Source: Prochlorococcus sp. AG-418-C09
GTDB lineage: Bacteria; Cyanobacteriota; Cyanobacteriia; PCC-6307; Cyanobiaceae
Assembly (NCBI GenBank): GCA_003214355.1
Contig: QCLS01000002.1
Location: 62,001-126,000, forward strand
Direction: 5' to 3'
DNA: 64,000 nt
Part shown: positions 1 to 14,374 of the stretch, piece after piece
Layout: every line of letters starts with the position of its first letter
How positions within the stretch are numbered: position 1 is the first letter of the stretch
The notes under the pieces: model-generated
Seen by the model: only the letters and a program-made list of their open reading frames with translations
The model's database searches: none
What the model was told of the DNA's origin: nothing
Made by a program: the position numbers and the translations under genes

Positions 1-26
1 AATAAATTGAACAACTCATTTTCATA

Positions 27-1418
27 ATGAATAATAATAAATATGAGTTAATTGAAAGAATAAATTCTTTAAAGGAAAAAGTTGCTTCTGGGAATACGAC
101 CAGCTATGAATGGCGAATTGAGCAAATAAAAAGAATTGATCTGTTACTGGAAGAAAATAAATCAAGAATTATAAACGCTCTTTTTAGCGATCTTGGCAAA
201 TCAAAGGTTGAAGCCTTATCTGAAATACTTCTGGTTAAAGAAGAAATTAATTTATTCAGAAGGGAATTACAAAAATGGATGAAGCCAAGATTAATTAATA
301 CACCTATTTATCTTTTCCCTTCTTCCTCAAGCATAATTTATGAACCTCTTGGATGTGTACTAATTCTAGGTCCCTACAATTATCCTCTTTTATACATATT
401 GAAACCTTTAGTAAATATTTTTGCAGCTGGTAATACGGCAATTATAAAACCTTCTGAAAAATGTATCCAAACTTCGAAGTTAATCAAAGATTTAACAAAA
501 AAATACTTTGAGAGTGACACACTTATTACTGTTGAAGGGGGATATGAAGAGGCTGTAACGCTTGCAAATCAAGACTTTGATCACATCTTCTTTACTGGTA
601 GCAGCAAAACTGGTAAATCAATTATGAAATCCGCCGCTAAAAACTTAACGCCAGTTACTCTTGAACTAAGTGGAACTAACCCAGTAATTGTTTTCAAAAA
701 TACAAATTTAAAAATTACTGCTAAGCGATTAGTTTGGGGCAAGTTCTTAAACTCTGGACAATCATGTATGGCACCTAATCACATTTTTGTAGATGAAAGT
801 ATAAAAGACGACCTTATTAGAGAAATAAAAAATTCAATAATAGAATTTTATGGTAAAGATCCTCTCAAATCAAAAGATTTATCAAAGCTAGAAGAAAAGA
901 ATTTCATAAGAAGTCTATCAATTCTCAAGAAAGCTAAAAATAAAGATCAGATTATTTATGGCGGAGATTTTAATGAAAAACAATTTAAAATTTCCCCAAC
1001 TATTTTGGAAATTGAAAAAGGGAAAGACTCCCTAATTAAAGAAGAGTTATTTAGTTCAATCTTGCCCATTCTAGTATTTAATGATGTGGAATCTATTTTG
1101 AAATTAATTCAAAAATCCCCTAAACCTCTAGCAATTTATATATTTGGAGGTAATAAAATCTTACATAAAAGGATTTCCGAAATGACAAGTTCAGGGTCAA
1201 TTTGTATAAACGATGTAATTATTCCTGTAATTACATCTAATTTGCCATTTGGAGGGGTAGGAAAAAGTGGTATTGGTAAATTCCATGGAGAAGAAGGATT
1301 TAAGAATTTCTCCAATCAAAAATCAATAACTCGCAGAGGGACTTTTCTTGATGTAGTACTTAGATATCCTCCATATGCAAGGATAACTAATATTATGAAT
1401 TTTATTTTTAAGATTTAA
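27..1418 (+). CDS. NAD(P)-dependent aldehyde dehydrogenase
   Basis: A 463-residue member of the aldehyde dehydrogenase superfamily, which oxidises aldehydes to carboxylic acids. The GPYNYP segment near residue 115, the cofactor loop FTGSSKTGK near 190, the general-base Glu in LELSGTNP near 214 and the catalytic Cys in GQSCMAP (about residue 247) are all visible. The short length and the hydrophobic C-terminal tail (NIMNFIFKI) fit the ALDH3-like group, which acts on fatty or aromatic aldehydes and is often membrane-associated. The substrate cannot be read from sequence. A role in clearing fatty aldehydes is plausible inference. It starts at ATG 27; upstream context is cut by the window edge. 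Confidence 0.93.
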   Translation: MNNNKYELIERINSLKEKVASGNTTSYEWRIEQIKRIDLLLEENKSRIINALFSDLGKSKVEALSEILLVKEEINLFRRELQKWMKPRLINTPIYLFPSSSSIIYEPLGCVLILGPYNYPLLYILKPLVNIFAAGNTAIIKPSEKCIQTSKLIKDLTKKYFESDTLITVEGGYEEAVTLANQDFDHIFFTGSSKTGKSIMKSAAKNLTPVTLELSGTNPVIVFKNTNLKITAKRLVWGKFLNSGQSCMAPNHIFVDESIKDDLIREIKNSIIEFYGKDPLKSKDLSKLEEKNFIRSLSILKKAKNKDQIIYGGDFNEKQFKISPTILEIEKGKDSLIKEELFSSILPILVFNDVESILKLIQKSPKPLAIYIFGGNKILHKRISEMTSSGSICINDVIIPVITSNLPFGGVGKSGIGKFHGEEGFKNFSNQKSITRRGTFLDVVLRYPPYARITNIMNFIFKI

Positions 1419-1481
1419 TTCATTAATTTGATTTTTCTAGTGCAGGGTTTTAACAAATAAATAGTATCTTCTAAAGCCTTT

Positions 1482-2189
1482 ATGAGACTTAAAAACATAA
1501 TAATCTTATTTTTTATATGCTTCTCGGATTTCCGGCTTGTAGGAGCCCAGCTTATAACCTCCGAAATCAAGGAGTCAAATGGAAATCTGGATTTAATTAC
1601 TAATGATATGAATAGAGTTAAAGTTCATATAGTAAAAGAGGGAGACACTCTCTCAAGTATCTCAGAACTTTATTCAATAGATAAACAATTTATCATAGAA
1701 GCTAATAATCTAGAAAATGAAAATTATATATACATTGGCCAGAATCTAAAAATTACAGATCATAATGAAACCGTAATTCAGCAAAATTTTCACGAAGTGA
1801 AGAAAGGTGATAGTTTGACTGAAATTTCAATAATATATGGCATATCTATTAAAGACCTAATAGAAATTAATAACCTAGATAATCCAAACTCACTTAAGGT
1901 TGGTTCAAAACTAATTTTAAACAAAAATTATTCCGAAATAAATGAGATAGAAATATTAAACGATTTAGAAAGTCTTATCTATGGTCCACTTCAAATTAAT
2001 CCAGATTCATTAATAATCAAAAAAAATAAACGATTATTAAATGCTATTCATTCAAATGGAAAAGAACTTATAATCGCTCTTCAATGCGAAAATAATCAAA
2101 TTGATGTAAGAAAGAAAGGTCAAAAGTGGCAAGGTTGGGAAGAAGCAGAGAAGGATTTCGAAATACGGCTATTAAAAGATTACTGTTAA
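1482..2189 (+). CDS. LysM-repeat secreted protein
   Basis: A 235-residue protein with a hydrophobic N-terminal segment (about residues 1-22, IIILFFICF), which reads as a signal peptide. Two LysM peptidoglycan-binding repeats follow, at about residues 47-92 (VKEGDTLSSIS) and 104-149 (VKKGDSLTEIS). The last 85 residues are charged, contain KWQGWEEAEKDF, and match no family I recognise. No peptidase domain (NlpC/P60, M23) is visible, so it may be a wall-binding or scaffold protein rather than an enzyme. It lies 63 bp after the aldehyde dehydrogenase and could be co-transcribed. The function of the C-terminal part is unknown. Confidence 0.85.
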   Translation: MRLKNIIILFFICFSDFRLVGAQLITSEIKESNGNLDLITNDMNRVKVHIVKEGDTLSSISELYSIDKQFIIEANNLENENYIYIGQNLKITDHNETVIQQNFHEVKKGDSLTEISIIYGISIKDLIEINNLDNPNSLKVGSKLILNKNYSEINEIEILNDLESLIYGPLQINPDSLIIKKNKRLLNAIHSNGKELIIALQCENNQIDVRKKGQKWQGWEEAEKDFEIRLLKDYC

Positions 2190-2275
2190 AGAATTTTTTT
2201 AATTAACATCTGTGAATAATACTGCTGTAAATATACTTTTATGAGTTATTGTCTTACTAGATAAAGATTAATCTA

Positions 2276-2485
2276 ATGACAATTTCTAGAGGAGACCTAG
2301 TTCGTATTAAAAGGCCAGAATCCTATTGGTACAATGAGATTGGTAAAGTTGCATCAGTTGATACCTCAGGTATTAAATACAACTGTGTTGTTAGATTTGA
2401 GAAAGTAAACTATAACGGTATCAGTGGTACTGATGGGGGGCAAAATACAAATAATTTTGCAGAAAGCGAATTAGAATTAGCATAA
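2276..2485 (+). CDS. psaE: Photosystem I reaction centre subunit IV (PsaE)
   Basis: A 69-residue stromal/cytoplasmic photosystem I subunit that helps ferredoxin docking and cyclic electron flow. The SH3-like PsaE fold is recognisable: [18 protein letters not shown] at the start, then [21 protein letters not shown] and the terminal NNFAESEL. Length matches the family. The ATG start follows a short AT-rich leader. It is directly upstream of mutM with a 4-base gap, so the two are probably co-transcribed although functionally unrelated. Confidence 0.98.
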   Translation: MTISRGDLVRIKRPESYWYNEIGKVASVDTSGIKYNCVVRFEKVNYNGISGTDGGQNTNNFAESELELA

Positions 2486-2489
2486 AGAT

Positions 2490-3374
2490 TTGCCAGAACT
2501 TCCTGAAGTTGAGACAGTAAGAAAAGGGTTAGAAAAAAAACTTAATTTTTTTGTCATCAAGCGAATAGATATTCTTAGATCGTCAACTGTATCTTTTCCA
2601 AAAGAACAAGAGAACTTCATAGACGGTTTATTAAACTCATTAGTTTTTAAATGGCACAGAAGAGGTAAATATTTAATAGCTGAATTAAAAAAGTCTAATA
2701 AAAAAAATCATTATTCTTTAGAAAATGAGCGATTCACTCAAAATAATGGTTATTTAGTTGTACACCTTAGAATGACAGGATACTTTAATTGGTTTGAGAA
2801 ACCTAATCCTCCATGTAAACATACCAGAATAAGATTTTTCGATCAAAACGATAATGAACTCAGGTTTATTGATATGAGAAGTTTTGGAAAAGTTTGGTGG
2901 ATAAATAACAAACTAGTCCCTGGGAAAATCATTAAAGGACTAGGTTCTTTAGGCCCCGAACCTTTTTCTAAGGAGTTTAATTTCAATTACTTAAAAGAAC
3001 AATTCTCAAAAAGAAAAAAGTCTATAAAATCAGTTTTGCTTGATCAAACAATTATTGCTGGTATTGGAAATATTTATGCTGATGAAAGTCTTTATGAAGC
3101 TGGAATATCTCCTTTCCGACAAGCAAAAAAAATTAAGAATGAAGAATTGATTAAATTAAGAAGCTCGGTAATTGAAGTCTTAAAAAAAAGTATTGGATCT
3201 GGCGGAACTACCTTTAGTGATTTCAGAGATATTGAAGGTTCAAATGGAAATTATTCAATGCAAGCGAATGTCTACAGAAGAACAGGAGAAAAATGTCATA
3301 GATGTTCTAATTTGATAGAAAGAAATAAAATAGCTGGAAGGAGTACTCATTGGTGTCGTAATTGCCAAAAATAA
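2490..3374 (+). CDS. mutM: Formamidopyrimidine-DNA glycosylase
   Basis: Base-excision repair enzyme that removes 8-oxoguanine and formamidopyrimidines and nicks the strand by beta/delta elimination. The start is TTG: the mature enzyme needs Pro immediately after the initiator (PELPEVETV, with catalytic Pro and Glu), which fixes this codon. Also visible are the helix-two-turn-helix region ([17 protein letters not shown], about residues 183-199) and a C-terminal zinc finger with two CxxC pairs (KCHRC and WCRNC). Length (294) is normal. It sits 4 bases after psaE; repair of oxidative damage beside a photosystem gene is conventional in this lineage. A strong bidirectional terminator follows. Confidence 0.97.
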   Translation: MPELPEVETVRKGLEKKLNFFVIKRIDILRSSTVSFPKEQENFIDGLLNSLVFKWHRRGKYLIAELKKSNKKNHYSLENERFTQNNGYLVVHLRMTGYFNWFEKPNPPCKHTRIRFFDQNDNELRFIDMRSFGKVWWINNKLVPGKIIKGLGSLGPEPFSKEFNFNYLKEQFSKRKKSIKSVLLDQTIIAGIGNIYADESLYEAGISPFRQAKKIKNEELIKLRSSVIEVLKKSIGSGGTTFSDFRDIEGSNGNYSMQANVYRRTGEKCHRCSNLIERNKIAGRSTHWCRNCQK

Positions 3375-3375
3375 A

Positions 3376-3412
3376 AAGGGATTAGCATTAATACTAATCC
3401 CTTAAAATTTTT
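3376..3412. terminator. Bidirectional Rho-independent terminator between mutM and 5S rRNA
   Basis: Perfect 10-bp inverted repeat AAGGGATTAG (3376-3385) and CTAATCCCTT (3394-3403) with an 8-base loop. On the plus strand it is followed by an A/T stretch ending in seven T; on the minus strand the stem is followed by T-rich sequence. It lies exactly where mutM (plus) and the rRNA operon (minus) converge. Confidence 0.9.
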
Positions 3413-3413
3413 T

Positions 3414-3531
3414 ACCTGGCATTGAGCTATTTTCTCAAGGGGCTACCCCCTAAATATTTTCGCCGCTTATGCGTTTCACAACCGAGTTCGAGATGGATCG
3501 GAGTGGTTCCACATCGCCATGAACACCAGGA
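3414..3531 (-). rRNA. rrf: 5S ribosomal RNA
   Basis: About 118 nt. The complementary ends (TCCTGG at the 5' end, CCAGGT at the 3' end) and the conserved internal CGAACTCGG and GCGGCGAAAATA segments are visible on the minus strand. It is the last gene of the rRNA operon, about 60 bp after 23S, and is followed by the terminator at 3376-3412. Confidence 0.95.
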
Positions 3532-3591
3532 TAGTAGAACCTTGAGAACTGCATAGAAATAAATTATAAAGTCAATAAAAAGAGTTTATTA

Positions 3592-6465
<2,874 letters not shown>

Positions 6466-6731
6466 AATAACTTCAAAAAATTGAAGCATCAGCTCAATAG
6501 AATTGTTATTAATGCATTTGCACCAATAATAAATCTGCATCATTTAGATGCTTATTGTCTTTAAAAAATAATCTATGCAGTTGTCAAGGTTCTCTGAAAA
6601 CAAAGAATTAAAGAAATTCTATGAGTCCAGCATCTTATTAATTAAGGTAATAGGAGGCTAGATACGTTCAGATAAATTAAGGGGCACACAACCATAAAAT
6701 TTCCTACTTTATTGAAAGAGGTGGTATTCAG

Positions 6732-6804
6732 TGGAGGTAAGCGGACTCGAACCGCTGACATCCTGCTTGCAAAGCAGGCGCTCTACCAACTGAGCTATAC
6801 CCCC
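6732..6804 (-). tRNA. tRNA-Ala (anticodon TGC)
   Basis: 73 nt on the minus strand. It begins GGGGGTATAGCTCAG and ends CTTACCTCCA; the anticodon loop CTTTGCAAG gives TGC. Cloverleaf stems pair well (GGGGGTA with TACCTCC, including G-T pairs). CCA is not fully encoded. It is the second tRNA in the rRNA spacer. Confidence 0.96.
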
Positions 6805-6816
6805 AACATAGAGATA

Positions 6817-6890
<74 letters not shown>

Positions 6891-7013
6891 AGGAAAAGTA
6901 ATGGGTGTGACCTAGAAAACTTAGAAACTGAAATCTTCAAAATATAGAAGACCTGAGATACCGATCGACCTAAGGTGACAAAATTATAAATTAAACATTT
7001 TGTTGTCTCCCTG

Positions 7014-8497
<1,484 letters not shown>

Positions 8498-9123
8498 TGT
8501 TTCAAATCCTTTTGTAATTAATTAAAATTACTCAATTTGATTTGCTTATCCCAAATATGTAAATTGATTCACAAAATTTAGTATTAGCTTCCTTAAAAGT
8601 AAATCTAAGGAATTAAGAGTGCACAAAAAGTTTTTTTGTGACTTTCCAGGATCTCAGATCCGTTGGTCATCAAAACTTTATTGAGAAAAATCCCAAGTTA
8701 GGAATTGATAACATTTTTATATTCTTGACGGGACCTCACACCTTTATTGAAATTACATCCATTCAGAAATTAAAAAAATTAATTTCGTTATGGACACAAT
8801 AAAAGCGTCAGTTCCTAAGTTTAAATTTTCTAGGTGCAAAGTTTGACTTAAAAATAAATCAAACTATTTTGAGGGAGAATCCCTCTGCTGGTTAAAGATT
8901 ATGATTTAATCAAGATCTTCAAACTACTCATAAAATTTATCAAAGATATTCATCTAGATAAATTTTGAGCGGTGCAAAAAAAATATTTGTGCCCAGAAGA
9001 AAATTTTAGACCATCAATATATGATTGTGCAACCATTAATACATATTTTTTTTATTAATTTCTTTTTGCTTTCAATTCTCAGTTCACGAAGTAGGCTGTA
9101 AATAGAGGGAATTTACATAAAAA
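8498..9123. other. Gene-free region upstream of the rRNA operon
   Basis: About 620 bp with no convincing ORF on either strand. It must hold the rRNA operon promoter (minus) and the promoter of the invertase-like gene (plus), but I could not assign -35/-10 boxes with confidence. It contains a 13-bp palindrome GGATCTCAGATCC at 8649-8661 and a CACAAAAA/TTTTTGTG hairpin near 8623-8640. Both could be leader structure of the rRNA transcript. Confidence 0.6.
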
Positions 9124-10563
9124 ATGGCCGAAAGATTTAGTCAAAAAAATTTAAGAGTCCGTCCTAGTTCAGATGAAGACAAAATTGTAACAAATGCAAA
9201 AGAACATTTTGAAAAGACTTTAGTCGAGATTTCAGGTGAAATTGTTGGAAGTGTAGCAGCATTAGAACATCCTACAAAAAACAAAAAACTAAATTACGGC
9301 GAAATATTTTTAAGGGATAATGTTCCTGTGATGATTTACCTTTTAACACAGAAAAGATATGAAATAGTTAGAAAGTTTCTGAGTGTTTGCTTAGATTTAC
9401 AAAGCACAAGCTATCAGACCAGAGGAGTATTTCCAACAAGTTTTGTTGAAGAAAAAGGTGAATTAATAGGAGATTATGGTCAAAGATCCATTGGGAGAAT
9501 AACTTCTGCAGACGCAAGTCTCTGGTGGCCAATCTTATGTTGGCTTTATGTAAAAAAGAGTGGAGATAAATCTTTTGGCAAAAGTCAAGGAGTTCAAAGA
9601 GCTATTCAGCTTCTACTTGATCTTGTGTTACATCCAACTTTAGAGGGTACCCCTGTTTTATTTGTTCCAGATTGTGCATTTATGATCGACAGACCCATGG
9701 ATGTCTGGGGGGCACCTTTGGAAGTTGAAGTTTTACTCCATGGTTGTTTGAAGAGTTGTATAAAATTAATGGAATTAAGCCGCGAAGATCACGTGAGCAG
9801 ACTACTAGATCAAAGATTAATCCTCACAAGGCAATGGGTAGAAGATTTAAGAAACTTCCTTTTGAAGCACTATTGGGTAACAAGTAAAACCATGCAAATT
9901 TTGAGAAGAAGACCCACAGAACAATATGGCGATGATCAGCACTACAATGAATTCAATGTTCAGCCCCAAGTAGTGCCTTCATGGCTTCAAGACTGGCTTG
10001 AGAATAGAGGTGGATATTTAATTGGGAACATAAGAACAGGGAGACCTGATTTTAGATTTTATAGTTTAGGTAATTCGCTAGCTTGCATGTTTAGTGTTTT
10101 ACCCGCAGCGGAACAAAGGGCCTTATTCAGATTAGTTTTGCATAATAGGCAACATTTAATGGCACAAATGCCAATGAGGATTTGTCACCCACATATGGAT
10201 GTGGAAGAATGGCAAAACAAAACTGGATCGGATCCAAAAAATTGGCCATGGAGTTATCACAATGGAGGTCACTGGCCAAGCCTTCTTTGGTTTTTTGCAT
10301 CATCAGTCCTATTACATCAAAAAAGATATCCATCTGAAGACGTCATATTAATGGAGGAAATGCGATCATTAATTGAAGAATCTTACTGGTGCCAGTTAAA
10401 TCAACTCCCTAAACAAGAATGGGCAGAGTATTTTGACGGTCCAACAGGGACTTGGGTGGGGCAACAATCCAGAACGTATCAAACATGGACAATTGTAGGT
10501 TTTTTACTTATGAATTATTTCTTAAGAGAAGGGGCTGATGATATTGATATGTTGAATATTTAA
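9124..10563 (+). CDS. Neutral/alkaline invertase-like glycoside hydrolase (GH100)
   Basis: 479 residues resembling plant and cyanobacterial alkaline/neutral invertases, cytosolic enzymes that cleave sucrose to glucose and fructose. Conserved GH100 blocks are visible: LNYGEIFLRDNVPVMIYLL (about 57-75), GRITSADASLWWPIL (about 125-139), the candidate catalytic Asp in IDRPMDVWGAPLEVE (about 188-202), and YHNGGHWPSLLWFF (about 378-391). No signal peptide, as expected. Sucrose and glucosylglycerate are known compatible solutes in marine picocyanobacteria, so a role in sucrose turnover is reasonable, but substrate is inferred from family only. It ends 2 bases before the convergent petD stop. Confidence 0.88.
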   Translation: MAERFSQKNLRVRPSSDEDKIVTNAKEHFEKTLVEISGEIVGSVAALEHPTKNKKLNYGEIFLRDNVPVMIYLLTQKRYEIVRKFLSVCLDLQSTSYQTRGVFPTSFVEEKGELIGDYGQRSIGRITSADASLWWPILCWLYVKKSGDKSFGKSQGVQRAIQLLLDLVLHPTLEGTPVLFVPDCAFMIDRPMDVWGAPLEVEVLLHGCLKSCIKLMELSREDHVSRLLDQRLILTRQWVEDLRNFLLKHYWVTSKTMQILRRRPTEQYGDDQHYNEFNVQPQVVPSWLQDWLENRGGYLIGNIRTGRPDFRFYSLGNSLACMFSVLPAAEQRALFRLVLHNRQHLMAQMPMRICHPHMDVEEWQNKTGSDPKNWPWSYHNGGHWPSLLWFFASSVLLHQKRYPSEDVILMEEMRSLIEESYWCQLNQLPKQEWAEYFDGPTGTWVGQQSRTYQTWTIVGFLLMNYFLREGADDIDMLNI

Positions 10564-10564
10564 A

Positions 10565-11047
10565 TTAAAAGAGTCCTAAGGTCAATGATTTATCAATAGG
10601 TAAACAAGCACCTATACCTAAGTATATTGTTAGAAAAGTCCCAAATAAAAATACTGACATTGCTATTGGTCTTCTGAAAGGGTTGGAAAACTTATTAACA
10701 TTTTCAATAAAAGGTAATATCATAAGGCCTAAAGGAATTAAAGTCTGAAGGGCTATACCAAGTAATTTGTTTGGTACAACTCTTAGAATTTGGAACACTG
10801 GGTAAAGGTACCACTCAGGTAATATTTCGAGGGGAGTTGCAAAAGGATTAGCTTTGTCACCTAGCATTGCAGGGTCTAGAACAGCAAGACCTACCACGCA
10901 TGCAATCGTTCCTAAAATTACTACTGGAAATATATAAAGCAGATCATTTGGCCAAGCAGGTTCTCCATAATAATTATGACCCATACCTTTTGCTAATTTT
11001 GCTCTCAGCTTAGGATCTGACAAGTCTGGCTTTTTGAGTGTAGACAT
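10565..11047 (-). CDS. petD: Cytochrome b6-f complex subunit 4
   Basis: 160-residue thylakoid protein with three predicted transmembrane helices (about residues 37-57, 96-116, 131-151), forming the C-terminal half of the cytochrome b equivalent. The N-terminus ([37 protein letters not shown]) and the quinol-site motif PEWY at residues 77-80 are diagnostic. It lies 31 bp downstream of petB in the standard petB-petD order and acts with it in linear and cyclic photosynthetic electron transport. Confidence 0.98.
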
Positions 11048-11078
11048 AATCTTTTAAAGTTAATTTTATTTTAATGGG

Positions 11079-11735
11079 TTATAAGGGTCCTGAAATGCCT
11101 TGTTTACGAATCATAAGAAAATGCATCAACATAAATACAGCTAGAGACCATGGAAGAACAAAAGTATGGAGGCTATAAAATCTGGTTAAAGTTGATTGAC
11201 CGACGCTTTCACCTCCTCTTAGAAGTTCAACCATGAAATCGCCAATTACTGGAATTGCGGCAGGAACTCCAGAGACAATCTTAACTGCCCAGTAACCTAC
11301 CTGATCCCAAGGCAGTGAATATCCAGTAACACCAAAAGCTACGGTTATTACTGCCATTACAACTCCTGTTACCCAAGTAAGTTCTCTTGGCCTCTTAAAG
11401 CCTCCTGTTAAATAAACCCTAAAAACGTGAAGTATTAGCATTAACACCATCATAGAAGCGCTCCATCTATGAACTGACCTAATCAACCATCCAAAACTCA
11501 CATCAGTCATCAGGTAACTTACTGAACTATAAGCTTGCGTTACGGTTGGCTTATAGTAAAAAGTCATTGCAAAACCTGTTGCAAATTGAATTAGGAAGCA
11601 TACTAAAGTTATGCCTCCTAAGCAATAAAATATATTGACATGGGGGGGAACGTACTTTGAAGTTACGTCGTCAGTTATGTCCTGAATTTCAAGTCTTTCT
11701 TGAAACCAGTCGTAAACTGATGAAGAATTCGCCAT
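11079..11735 (-). CDS. petB: Cytochrome b6
   Basis: Core haem-binding subunit of the cytochrome b6-f complex, four transmembrane helices. The start is ATG 11735, giving 218 residues beginning [11 protein letters not shown], the canonical length; a 14-residue upstream extension in the same frame is not family-like. Haem-ligating His residues (SVHRWSAS and [16 protein letters not shown] and [10 protein letters not shown]) and Cys35 for the covalently attached haem c-n (NIFYCLGG) are present. Upstream, divergently, is ctpA. Confidence 0.98.
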   Translation of the reverse strand: MANSSSVYDWFQERLEIQDITDDVTSKYVPPHVNIFYCLGGITLVCFLIQFATGFAMTFYYKPTVTQAYSSVSYLMTDVSFGWLIRSVHRWSASMMVLMLILHVFRVYLTGGFKRPRELTWVTGVVMAVITVAFGVTGYSLPWDQVGYWAVKIVSGVPAAIPVIGDFMVELLRGGESVGQSTLTRFYSLHTFVLPWSLAVFMLMHFLMIRKQGISGPL

Positions 11736-11807
11736 CCTTAAAAAAAAAAGCTTTGATACTAGGAGCTTACTTAACAAATCACTAATTTGGTGTTAACACT
11801 TAACCCA

Positions 11808-13103
11808 ATGCCTTCAACTTTTAACAAAATTTTATTATTTAAAAAATTGATCATGGGCTTCATGATCATAATTTTAACGACTACGAATCTTATTATTACC
11901 GACGTTCAGGCACTAAGTGATAGCAAGCAAATAGTGCTTGATGCCTGGACTCTTGTTAACGAGGGCTTTTATGATCCTGAAAAGTTTAATGAGATTGGGT
12001 GGAAGAAAATAAGGCAAAAAACACTACAAAAACAAATTGAATCAACTGAGGAGGCTTATTTAGCAATTGAAGACATGTTAAAGCCTTTAGATGATCCTTA
12101 TACAAGATTATTAAGGCCTAAAGATTATGAATTATTAAAATCTAGTAATCTTGGTAGTGAAATAAATGGAGTAGGTATTCAATTAGGGACAGACGAAACT
12201 ACTGGTGCAATAAAAGTTATATCAACTTTAGGCGGCTCTCCTGCCGAAGAAGCAGGGATTTTATCAGGTGATCTTATTGAGGCAGTGAATGGACAATTGA
12301 CATCAGAATTAGGCCTGGCCAATACAGCTTCAAAATTAAGAGGAGAAAAGGGGACTAAAGTACTAGTAATGATATCCTCAGATGGAGTAACTAAAGAAAT
12401 TGACTTAGAAAGAAGATCTGTAGACCTTAGACCGGTAAGGACAAAAAGGTTAAGAGAAGAAGCTCATACAATTGGTTATTTAAGAATCACACAATTTAGT
12501 GAGAGTGTTCCCAAAAGAATAGAAGAAGCTCTAGTTGAACTTCAGGAGAAAGAGGTTGAAGCAATTATTCTTGATCTGAGGAATAATTCTGGAGGATTAG
12601 TTAGCTCGGGCATTGCTGTAGCAGATTCATTTCTTGATGAGAGTCTCATTGTTGAGACTCAGAATAGAAACGGGATTAAGGATTCTATAGTCTCTCAAAC
12701 GGCTTCTTTATTTGAAGGACCAATGGTTACCTTGGTTAACAAAGGTACAGCCAGCGCTAGCGAAATACTTGCGGGTGCTTTGCAAGACAATGAAAGATCA
12801 GTATTAATAGGGAAGCAAACTTATGGTAAGGGTGTAATTCAGTCCTTAAAAAGCCTTAATGAAACAAGTGGAATAGCAATTACGGTAGCAAGCTATCTAA
12901 CGCCGAATGGGAACAATATTCAAGATAGAGGAATCACACCTGATGTTATTTTAGATTTACCTGAAGCTCAAGATTTCGGCAATTCTGAAGACACCTGGTT
13001 AAAAAATGCAGAAATTTATCTAACATCTATCTTGGATATCGATGAAGAATCAAATAATAAATTGAACTTAGATTTAGAGATAATTACAACTGATGTTGAC
13101 TGA
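11808..13103 (+). CDS. ctpA: Carboxyl-terminal processing protease (S41 family)
   Basis: Serine/lysine peptidase of the CtpA type, which matures the C-terminus of precursor D1 of photosystem II. ATG 11808 is preferred (431 residues); a TTG at 11787 would add seven. A hydrophobic signal segment follows (MGFMIIILTTTNLIITDVQA), then a PDZ domain (about residues 95-180; EINGVGIQLG, GSPAEEAGILSGDLI). The catalytic Ser lies in GTASASEILAGAL and the Lys in GKQTYGKGVIQ. Cyanobacteria carry several S41 paralogues, so the exact paralogue letter is less certain than the family. Position next to petB is a common cyanobacterial arrangement. Confidence 0.92.
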   Translation: MPSTFNKILLFKKLIMGFMIIILTTTNLIITDVQALSDSKQIVLDAWTLVNEGFYDPEKFNEIGWKKIRQKTLQKQIESTEEAYLAIEDMLKPLDDPYTRLLRPKDYELLKSSNLGSEINGVGIQLGTDETTGAIKVISTLGGSPAEEAGILSGDLIEAVNGQLTSELGLANTASKLRGEKGTKVLVMISSDGVTKEIDLERRSVDLRPVRTKRLREEAHTIGYLRITQFSESVPKRIEEALVELQEKEVEAIILDLRNNSGGLVSSGIAVADSFLDESLIVETQNRNGIKDSIVSQTASLFEGPMVTLVNKGTASASEILAGALQDNERSVLIGKQTYGKGVIQSLKSLNETSGIAITVASYLTPNGNNIQDRGITPDVILDLPEAQDFGNSEDTWLKNAEIYLTSILDIDEESNNKLNLDLEIITTDVD

Positions 13104-13117
13104 CTGATATGGATTAA

Positions 13118-14374
13118 ATGAATAAAAAAATAATCTTCCATGACCCAATTCACAAGGCAATTGTTTTAAACAAAAGCAAAGACGAAGAATTGATGATTCT
13201 TGAGTTAATTGAAACCTTTGCATTTCAGCGCCTCAGAAGAATTAAACAACTAGGTACAGCTTCATTAGTTTTTCATGGAGCAGAAGCCAGTAGATTTACT
13301 CATTCTTTAGGAGTTTTTAATGTCGCACGAAAGATTTATAACAAACTTGCTGATGAAAGAACTAATTTTAAAGACTATAAATTTGTCCTATATGGCGCAG
13401 CTTTGTTACACGATCTTGGGCATGGGCCATTTAGTCATACTAGTGAGGAAATTTTTTTACATAGGCATGAATCATGGTCCAAAAGACTTATCCAAGAATA
13501 TTCTCCTATTCAATCAATCCTGAGAAAGTATGGGGAAAATACCGTAGAACAAATCGCAGACTTATTCACTTCCAAAACCCTATTCACAAATCCAATCAAA
13601 ACACTAATAAGTAGCGAAATTGATTGTGATAGATTGGACTACTTATTACGTGATAGCTATAATACTGGAACGAAATATGGATTAGTTGATTTAGAACGAA
13701 TCATTTCTGCTCTAACCTTTGGACCTGACTCAAGCATAGCTATAAAGCCCAAAGGTGTAATGGCAATAGAGCATTTTTTAGTTCTGAGAAATATTATGTA
13801 TAGAACAATTTATAATCATAGAATTAATGAGATATGCACTTGGATCTTAGAGAAAATCATAAGTACAATTAGAAGTAAATTTAATAAGAAAATCTGGATA
13901 GATAAATATTTATATAAATGGATTCATACTCCAGAAAAACTAGATTTTGAAGAGTTCTTAGCTATTGATGATATATCACTTGGCTATCACCTAAACGTAT
14001 GGAAAGAACAAGCTCCAGAACCTATATCCACACTATGTAGAATGTTTCTCAATAGAAAACTTCTAAAAGCTTCAGATATAAGTACTCTTGACAATATAAA
14101 GAAACTTGAACTTTTGGCTTTTGCCAAAAAGAAATGTGATGAAAACAGCTTTGATTCCAATTTATTTTGTGGACTAAAAGAAAAAAAATTCAAAGGATTT
14201 GAGTCCAATAATTCCTTAAAAGTTTGGAACGGCAATTTATTTATTAATTTAGAAGATTCTTCAATTTTAATAAAAGCACTTATGAATTCTCAAAGAAGCT
14301 CTCTCATCATATATCCCGAAGTAATAAGAACACAGATTAAAGAAAAAATATCACTTTTGAAAACACTGAAATAA
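13118..14374 (+). CDS. HD-domain phosphohydrolase (dNTPase-like)
   Basis: 418 residues. Metal-binding HD signature: RFTHSLGVFNVA (first His), HDLGHGPFSH (the HD pair, about residues 96-105) and a later Asp in EIDCDRLDYLLRD (about 166-178). The N-terminal block IFHDPIHKAI with FQRLRRIKQLGTA is typical of the YwfO/SAMHD1-like branch, members of which hydrolyse dNTPs. Substrate here is inferred. The stop codon overlaps the minC start (TAATG), so it is probably translated with the min genes, although no functional link is established. Confidence 0.88.
   Translation: MNKKIIFHDPIHKAIVLNKSKDEELMILELIETFAFQRLRRIKQLGTASLVFHGAEASRFTHSLGVFNVARKIYNKLADERTNFKDYKFVLYGAALLHDLGHGPFSHTSEEIFLHRHESWSKRLIQEYSPIQSILRKYGENTVEQIADLFTSKTLFTNPIKTLISSEIDCDRLDYLLRDSYNTGTKYGLVDLERIISALTFGPDSSIAIKPKGVMAIEHFLVLRNIMYRTIYNHRINEICTWILEKIISTIRSKFNKKIWIDKYLYKWIHTPEKLDFEEFLAIDDISLGYHLNVWKEQAPEPISTLCRMFLNRKLLKASDISTLDNIKKLELLAFAKKKCDENSFDSNLFCGLKEKKFKGFESNNSLKVWNGNLFINLEDSSILIKALMNSQRSSLIIYPEVIRTQIKEKISLLKTLK

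Noticed and set aside
11735-11777. 14-residue N-terminal extension of PetB
   Set aside because: The conserved PetB start is MANSS at 11735; the extension is not family-like and overlaps the ctpA promoter.
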